From assembly GCA_038238555.1 (NCBI GenBank), contig JBBRXP010000201.1, positions 1 to 10,658 of the forward strand: DNA of 10,658 bases, read 5' to 3'. Origin of the DNA: JANNXQ01 sp038238555 (GTDB lineage Bacteria; Verrucomicrobiota; Verrucomicrobiia; Chthoniobacterales; Chthoniobacteraceae). Below the pieces are notes generated by a model that was not told the origin of the DNA, ran no database searches, and saw only the letters and a list, made by a program, of their open reading frames with translations. Positions 6,956 to 10,658 of the stretch are shown one piece after another. The position numbers were made by a program, and so were the translations under genes. Position 1 is the stretch's first letter. Every line of letters begins with the position of its first letter.

Positions 6956-7263
6956 TATCGGCCTCGAGCCGCTTCGATGTAGGCAAGCAGCGCGGAACGC
7001 TGGGCTCCATCGAGCCTGGCCCGCTGCGACATGTCGGCGACGATCGCACGCCACTGAGCGGGCGTGTGCTTGTCCATCGGAGGAGCAGCATGACACGCTG
7101 TGCAGCGACCGGTGAAAATCTGGCGTCCGTGCTCCAGCGTAGTCGGCGCCGCGCCGTGGCTGGCGGCGACGATGGCCGGCGTGACGGGCGGCGCAACATT
7201 CCCCGTCGCGCAGCCGCCGAGGCTTAGCGCCAGCCCTGCGACAACGGGCAATGAAAAGCGCAT
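6955..7263 (-). CDS. Small lipoprotein c-type cytochrome
   Basis: A 102-residue predicted lipoprotein electron carrier. The N-terminus has a hydrophobic signal ending in LGGC, so C18 is the likely lipidated cysteine. After a flexible segment comes CTACH at 54-58, a single covalent heme site, and M78 (in VADMSQRARL) is the likely sixth heme ligand. The layout (heme motif, then H-T-P-A-x-W about 8-13 residues later, then D-M) resembles small monoheme cytochromes tethered to the envelope. I chose the ATG at 7263: it starts the signal peptide and has GGAAG (7276-7272) 8 nt upstream. The frame is open upstream to 7290. It lies 23 nt after the barrel-protein gene and is probably cotranscribed with it. 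The redox partners are unknown. Confidence 0.75.
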   Translation of the reverse strand: MRFSLPVVAGLALSLGGCATGNVAPPVTPAIVAASHGAAPTTLEHGRQIFTGRCTACHAAPPMDKHTPAQWRAIVADMSQRARLDGAQRSALLAYIEAARGR

Positions 7264-7286
7264 GGCACACACTTCCGCGCCGCGGC

Positions 7287-8042
7287 TCAAAAGTCGAAGC
7301 CGAAGATGAGCCGCGTTTGCACTCGCGGCTCCTCAGGATTGCTCGTGGCGCGGAAGAGGCCCGTGAGGGTCGCATAGAAATTGCGCACGCGGAATGAGGC
7401 GTTCGGACCGAGCCAGAGGACGGAGGGTTCGGCGTCGCGCCAGTCCGGCAGATCGATCTCGTGGAGCACCTCCCCGCCGACCGAGAAGTGCGGATTGAGG
7501 GCCACGCTCACGCCGAGTGTCTGCGCGAATTCGCCGGCCACTTCGTCCCGCAAATTGCGGCCCGCCCACCGGGCTTCGACGATCGCGTTGTATGCCGCGA
7601 TCACTGGACCCAAGTTTTTTTGGAGCAAAAGTTTGCCCTCGAGCTCGAGCGAACGGTTGCCGCCGTTGACCTCAAGATAAAGCGCGCTGCCGAGAAGATC
7701 GGTGGTCGGGTTGGTGAGATTCCAGATGAGTTCGGCGCCGGAATTTTCGTATCTGGCGCGGTGCTCACCGGGGGCGTCGGTGTAGTTCCAATTCGCGAGG
7801 TAAATCCCGAGCTGCAAGCGATCGGTGAGGCCAAATTCGAGTTCGTGGCGAAAGTCGAATTCATCCACTCGCGCTGCACCGCCGCGATGTTTCCAAGTAA
7901 CCCAATTTTCAATCTCGAAGGCACCCTTCGGTGAGGTGGTGACTTCGTAGGTGTAAGTGAAATTCCGCTGGCCGGCGGAAGCGGACATCGCGAAGGCGGT
8001 GAGCGCCACGACGAGGAGATGCGAAGATCGGATTTTTAACAT
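7287..8042 (-). CDS. Predicted outer-membrane beta-barrel protein, function unknown
   Basis: A 251-residue protein with a signal peptide of about 23 residues (ending near SASA). The mature part has alternating polar and hydrophobic strands rich in Tyr, Trp and Phe (FDFRHELEFGLTDRLQLGIYLANW; GALYLEVNGG-like strands), and the last residue is Phe (LIFGFDF), the usual C-terminal signature for barrel insertion. The estimated 10-12 strands would fit a small barrel. The opening pattern TYTYEVTT-x3-G-x-F-E-x-E-x-W and the HELEFGLTDRLQ strand recall an uncharacterised family I associate with the name DUF6662; I could not verify this. The gene is first in a two-gene minus-strand unit with the lipoprotein cytochrome and has a Fur-like palindrome in its promoter region. 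No Shine-Dalgarno is visible. What it transports or binds is not known. Confidence 0.65.
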   Translation of the reverse strand: MLKIRSSHLLVVALTAFAMSASAGQRNFTYTYEVTTSPKGAFEIENWVTWKHRGGAARVDEFDFRHELEFGLTDRLQLGIYLANWNYTDAPGEHRARYENSGAELIWNLTNPTTDLLGSALYLEVNGGNRSLELEGKLLLQKNLGPVIAAYNAIVEARWAGRNLRDEVAGEFAQTLGVSVALNPHFSVGGEVLHEIDLPDWRDAEPSVLWLGPNASFRVRNFYATLTGLFRATSNPEEPRVQTRLIFGFDF

Positions 8043-8072
8043 GAATAAAGAAACGAATGAGGAATATGTGAA

Positions 8073-8087
8073 TGAGACTCAGTCTTA
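8073..8087. promoter_or_regulatory. Possible Fur-family operator upstream of the barrel/cytochrome genes
   Basis: TGAGACTCAGTCTTA is a 7-1-7 inverted repeat: six of the seven half-site pairs are complementary around the central C. It matches the common Fur-box form TGAGAATCATTCTCA at 12 of 15 positions. It lies 31-45 nt before the barrel-protein ATG and overlaps the proposed -10 region, as a repressor site would. No Fur gene is in view. Confidence 0.35.
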
Positions 8088-8122
8088 ATAAGAGCACTTG
8101 CAGTCGTCAACGACAATTTTTT
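8082..8122 (-). promoter_or_regulatory. Candidate sigma70-like promoter for the barrel/cytochrome unit
   Basis: On the minus strand TTGACG (8110-8105) matches the -35 consensus at 5 of 6 positions and is preceded by an A-tract (AAAAAATT, 8122-8115) that could be an UP element. The -10 is poor: TAAGAC (8087-8082) at 17-nt spacing, or TATTAA (8090-8085) at only 14 nt. The stretch from 8043 to the first of these shows no gene. Confidence 0.35.
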
Positions 8123-8145
8123 CGCGGCGAATGCTGCAAGATCTC

Positions 8146-8345
8146 TAGGGAGTACACGCGTCCTCGCGTGTTGGTCGCGGCGTCCCGTCGCGACGAACTT
8201 TGTGCAGCATGCGATCAAGGCAAACTCCACGCCTCGAAGTAGTGTCGGCGGGTCTTCAGCGCGGATCTCTTGCCAGTACGCGCGGTTTGAAAAGTTCGTC
8301 GCGGCGGGACGCGGTGACCAACACGCCAGACGCGTGTGCTCCCCA
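8146..8345. repeat. Long inverted repeat with hairpin arms, REPIN/MITE-like
   Basis: The left arm 8146-8201 and the right arm 8291-8345 are reverse complements at about 49 of 56 positions, separated by about 89 nt. The left arm holds two perfect hairpins: 8154-8160 / 8165-8171 (7 pairs, loop TCCT) and 8174-8179 / 8189-8194 (6 pairs). The first is kept in the right arm (8321-8326 / 8332-8337); the second is only partly kept. The element fills most of the 425-nt gap between the divergent barrel and patatin genes and contains no convincing gene. Its arms differ in sequence from the 224-333 family but share its two-hairpins-per-arm design. No target-site duplication was recognised. Confidence 0.7.
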
Positions 8346-8430
8346 GAGCGTGGCATGCAAGTCATCCAATTTTCGATCCTCTGGCCACCGCAACTCCCGA
8401 CGTGTCCAGTCCGACTAATTGGGCCGCCGT

Positions 8431-8459
8431 TTGTCCCACGGCACCCACGATGCTATAAC
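8431..8459 (+). promoter_or_regulatory. Candidate sigma70-like promoter for the patatin gene
   Basis: TTGTCC (8431-8436, 4 of 6 to consensus) and TATAAC (8454-8459, 5 of 6) are separated by exactly 17 nt. Transcription would start near 8466, about 2 nt before the ATG at 8468, predicting a leaderless or nearly leaderless mRNA; no Shine-Dalgarno is present. Confidence 0.45.
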
Positions 8460-8467
8460 CTCCTGTC

Positions 8468-10603
8468 ATGTTTGGCTGGCTTAATCTGAAAAAGCCTCAG
8501 CCGGTTGCAGGAGGTTCCGCGGGCTCGCGGGGAAAGGTAGGGCGCGCCGCTCGGGCCGCTGGAGCCCGAGCTTTTGACATCGACACGGATGCCTTGAAAC
8601 CGCACCCGCTTCTTGCGCTGCTCCCTCGCGGGACGCTCGAGCGGCTGCTCTCCGGGCCAGACCTCGCGGAGTATCCCAAAGGCACGGTGATCTTCCGCGA
8701 GGGAGAGCCATGCGATGCGATCTTCCTCATCGTGAGCGGGCGCTGCGAGTCGCTGGTGAAAGCGCGGGAAGGCAGTGTGGTGGACGAGGTGTTTGGTCCA
8801 GGCGACACACTCGGCGAGCGAGCGTTCTTAAATCGTGAAGCGCATCGCTCGACCGCGACGGTGGCCACGCACTGCGTGCTGCTGCGCATCCCGGGCGATG
8901 AACTCCAAGGTCTCTTCGCGAAGAATCCTAGACTGGCCGGACGCTTTGCGCGCGCGGTCACTGACCGGCCCGCCACGAGCCAGCGCGTCGCGGGGCGTGC
9001 GACTCGCGTGCGCCGCGTGGTGTCGTTCCTGCCCATTTCGCCGCGCGTGGATTCGGAAATCGTGATGCGGCAACTCGCCTCCGCGCTGCGCCGGATCGCG
9101 GGACAGAATGTGTTGCTCGTGCATCTCGCATCTTCAGACGAGAACGAGGGGGCTCGCGATTGGACGCGCTCGATCTCGAGTTTCAACGGCGCATTTTTTT
9201 TCACCCGCCAGTTGAGCAAGAGCAGCGGAGGCTTCGACTCTCTCCGGCTCACCGTCGGCGCGGAACCGCGCGATGCTGCGGCCATCGCGCCGCTGCTCAG
9301 TCACTGCGGGCGCTCCTACGATTTCGTGCTGCTCGACATTCACCAGGACGTCGCGCCGGCCGCGGCTCTGGCCTGCACCATCGAGTCGGACCTCGCCTTC
9401 GTCCTCATGCAGCCGAGCGCGCAGAATCTCTGCGACTTCCAACTCCTCATCCGCCAGCTCTGCGACACGGCGCGCGGCGCGTGCGCGCACGTGAAGCCGA
9501 TCCTCTTTGTCGATGAGTCCATCGCCACGCCGGAGTTTCACATCACGCTCAAGCAACTCGGCCATCCGGTGCATTCCATCGTGCGCGGCTTTCCGGTGGT
9601 CGATGCGCCGTCGGGGCCGGATCGGCGGTTCGACTTGTGGATCAATCGCCTCGGCCGGGAAATCGCGCGCTGCCGTGTGGGCATCGCATTCTCCTCCGGC
9701 GGAGCCAAGGGCCTCTCGCACATCGGAGTCATCCAGGTGCTCGAGGAAAATGGGATCGAAGTCGATTGCATCGCCGGCTCGAGCATGGGCGCGTATATCG
9801 GCTCGATCTGGGCTTATGGACTTGATGGGCAGGTGCTGGAAAAAGTGGCGCGCGAACACGAAGGCCGTTGGGGTTTGCTCTCGCTGCTCGATCCCTCCAT
9901 CCCGCCGCGGCGCGGATTTTTTCACGCCCGCCGCACTGTCGCGCGGCTGCGGCGCTCGATCGGCGACGCGCATTTCTCCGAGATGGTCCGGCCGCTGCGC
10001 GTCGTGGCCACGCACATCGACTCGCTCGAGCGCGTGGTCTTTTCCTCCGGCGAAGTGGCAAGCGCAGTCGAAGCGAGTATCGCCATTCCCGGCGTGGTCG
10101 TGCCCGTTACCTTGGACGGGCAGACGTATATCGACGGCGGCATCGCCGATCCGCTCCCCGTGGATGTGCTCGAGGAGATGGGCATCGAGCGCATCATCGC
10201 GGTGAACGTCATCCCGCCGCCGGAACGCATCCGCCAGTGGCTCGATGCCAAGATGGAAGCCAACTCGCACAAGAAAAAACGCACCTCATTTTTTCAACAC
10301 ATGAACCGCCACCTCAACTACCTGGCCGACGGCAACATTATCGACATCATGATGAAAGCAGTGAGCGGCGCGCAGACTCGCGTGGCCGAATCCTCCGCCC
10401 GCGAAGCCGACGTGCTGCTGCGCCCGATCACTGGCGACGCGGAGTGGCACGACTTCACGCACCCGCAGAAATACATCGACCTCGGCCGCCGTGTCGCCGA
10501 GGCCCAGCTCAGCGAACTCAAAGCGCTCGCGCATCCCTCCACCCATGACTCCACGTCATCTCAGAAGCCCGTGGCCAACCGATCCCCGGTCATTGCGTCG
10601 TAG
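8468..10603 (+). CDS. Patatin-like phospholipase with N-terminal cyclic-nucleotide-binding domain (NTE type)
   Basis: A 711-residue protein in three parts. Residues about 47-160 form a cNMP-binding domain with the phosphate-cassette pattern G116-E117 ... R127-S-T-A-T. Residues about 182-390 resemble a ParA/MinD-like fold without a Walker A loop; YDFVLLD (284-290) lies where Walker B would be. Residues about 400-640 are the patatin lipase: the oxyanion motif GGAKG at 411-415, nucleophile S439 in GSSMG (437-441) and catalytic D556 in DGG, so the Ser-Asp dyad is complete. The order matches neuropathy-target-esterase and bacterial RssA-like proteins, which hydrolyse (lyso)phospholipids. No membrane segment or signal peptide is seen. 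The ATG at 8468 follows the promoter closely, without a Shine-Dalgarno. The stop codon TAG lies in a dispersed repeat. Substrate and ligand are unproven. Confidence 0.88.
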   Translation: MFGWLNLKKPQPVAGGSAGSRGKVGRAARAAGARAFDIDTDALKPHPLLALLPRGTLERLLSGPDLAEYPKGTVIFREGEPCDAIFLIVSGRCESLVKAREGSVVDEVFGPGDTLGERAFLNREAHRSTATVATHCVLLRIPGDELQGLFAKNPRLAGRFARAVTDRPATSQRVAGRATRVRRVVSFLPISPRVDSEIVMRQLASALRRIAGQNVLLVHLASSDENEGARDWTRSISSFNGAFFFTRQLSKSSGGFDSLRLTVGAEPRDAAAIAPLLSHCGRSYDFVLLDIHQDVAPAAALACTIESDLAFVLMQPSAQNLCDFQLLIRQLCDTARGACAHVKPILFVDESIATPEFHITLKQLGHPVHSIVRGFPVVDAPSGPDRRFDLWINRLGREIARCRVGIAFSSGGAKGLSHIGVIQVLEENGIEVDCIAGSSMGAYIGSIWAYGLDGQVLEKVAREHEGRWGLLSLLDPSIPPRRGFFHARRTVARLRRSIGDAHFSEMVRPLRVVATHIDSLERVVFSSGEVASAVEASIAIPGVVVPVTLDGQTYIDGGIADPLPVDVLEEMGIERIIAVNVIPPPERIRQWLDAKMEANSHKKKRTSFFQHMNRHLNYLADGNIIDIMMKAVSGAQTRVAESSAREADVLLRPITGDAEWHDFTHPQKYIDLGRRVAEAQLSELKALAHPSTHDSTSSQKPVANRSPVIAS
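8549..8575 (+). promoter_or_regulatory. Terminator-like hairpin inside the 5' end of the patatin gene
   Basis: GCTCGGGC (8549-8556) pairs perfectly with GCCCGAGC (8564-8571) around a 7-nt loop and is followed at once by TTTT (8572-8575). It lies about 80 nt into the coding sequence, in a low-complexity stretch before the cNMP domain. It could act as an intragenic terminator or attenuator, or be a chance product of GC-rich coding DNA. Confidence 0.35.
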
Positions 10604-10658
10604 CTGCGGCGCCTCGCCGCAGGAAGTGCCCGCGGCGCCCTCGCCGCGCTGACTCGAC
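10600..10658. repeat. Double-hairpin repeat (copy 2, left arm and part of spacer; cut by window end)
   Basis: The sequence starts with GTAGC like copy 1 and shares a 31-base identical block with it (10618-10648 and 243-273). Two hairpins are present: 10604-10611 / 10615-10622 (8 perfect pairs, loop cct) and 10631-10637 / 10642-10648 (7 pairs, loop ccct). Compared with copy 1, the first stem carries G10609-C10617 where copy 1 has A233-T242, so pairing is preserved. Its first bases include the TAG stop of the patatin gene (10601-10603). The expected right arm would lie beyond the window. Confidence 0.75.

Noticed and set aside
8102..8122. Small stem followed by six T on the plus strand, terminator-like
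   Set aside because: The stem has only 4 pairs and no plus-strand gene ends before it; on the minus strand the same bases make a better -35 and A-tract.
8200..8489. Short plus-strand open frames of 72 and 95 codons in the intergenic region
   Set aside because: They run through the inverted repeat 8146-8345, have no ribosome-binding site and no recognisable protein features.
9134..10270. 378-codon open frame on the minus strand opposite the patatin gene
   Set aside because: Shadow of a strongly supported phospholipase gene; its composition is typical of antisense frames in GC-rich DNA.
1..10658. CRISPR arrays, tRNA/rRNA genes, insertion sequences or prophage genes
   Set aside because: None seen on either strand; the inverted repeats have no regular spacers and no encoded transposase.

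Overview
This is a GC-rich, gene-dense bacterial window with a chromosomal character. I see no transposase, integrase, phage gene, tRNA, rRNA or CRISPR array. The gene content points to a Gram-negative bacterium. There is a TonB/ExbB/ExbD-type energy transducer, a secreted beta-barrel-like protein ending in Phe, a lipoprotein cytochrome c, and a secreted serine hydrolase fused to a propeller-like domain of a kind I associate with Verrucomicrobiota and Planctomycetota. Few genes have Shine-Dalgarno motifs and GTG starts are common. Verrucomicrobiota is my best guess, but it is an inference from family resemblance and not proven by the sequence.

Layout. Positions 1-4693 (+) hold a tightly packed run of seven genes. 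In order they are the C-terminal end of the redox repressor Rex, an OGG1-type 8-oxoguanine DNA glycosylase, a ComB-like 2-phosphosulfolactate phosphatase, a TonB/TolA-like protein, ExbB/TolQ, ExbD/TolR and peptide deformylase. Five of the six junctions are 4-nt GTGA or ATGA overlaps and one is a 16-nt overlap, so this looks like one translationally coupled operon. A hairpin-rich 130-nt gap (4694-4823) follows. Then comes a secreted 678-residue protein (4824-6860, +) that joins a class C beta-lactamase-fold serine hydrolase to a sialidase-like domain. On the minus strand a divergent pair, a beta-barrel-like outer-membrane protein (7287-8042) followed by a small lipoprotein cytochrome c (6955-7263), converges on the hydrolase gene. 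Their promoter region carries a 7-1-7 palindrome resembling a Fur box. The 8043-8467 gap also holds a long inverted repeat and a sigma70-like promoter for the last gene. That gene is a 711-residue patatin phospholipase (8468-10603, +) of the neuropathy-target-esterase type, with a cyclic-nucleotide-binding domain in front.

The most unusual non-coding signal is a family of inverted repeats in which each arm folds into two small GC-rich hairpins. One copy (224-333) sits between rex and the glycosylase and encodes the glycosylase's apparent N-terminus. A second copy (10600-10658, cut by the window edge) supplies the stop codon of the patatin gene. The two copies show a compensatory base-pair change in one stem. 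A separate inverted repeat of similar design (8146-8345) lies upstream of the patatin gene. These look like REPIN- or MITE-type elements. I found no complete, clearly novel multi-gene system. The hydrolase fusion, the repeat families and the putatively iron-responsive barrel/cytochrome pair are the best candidates for follow-up.
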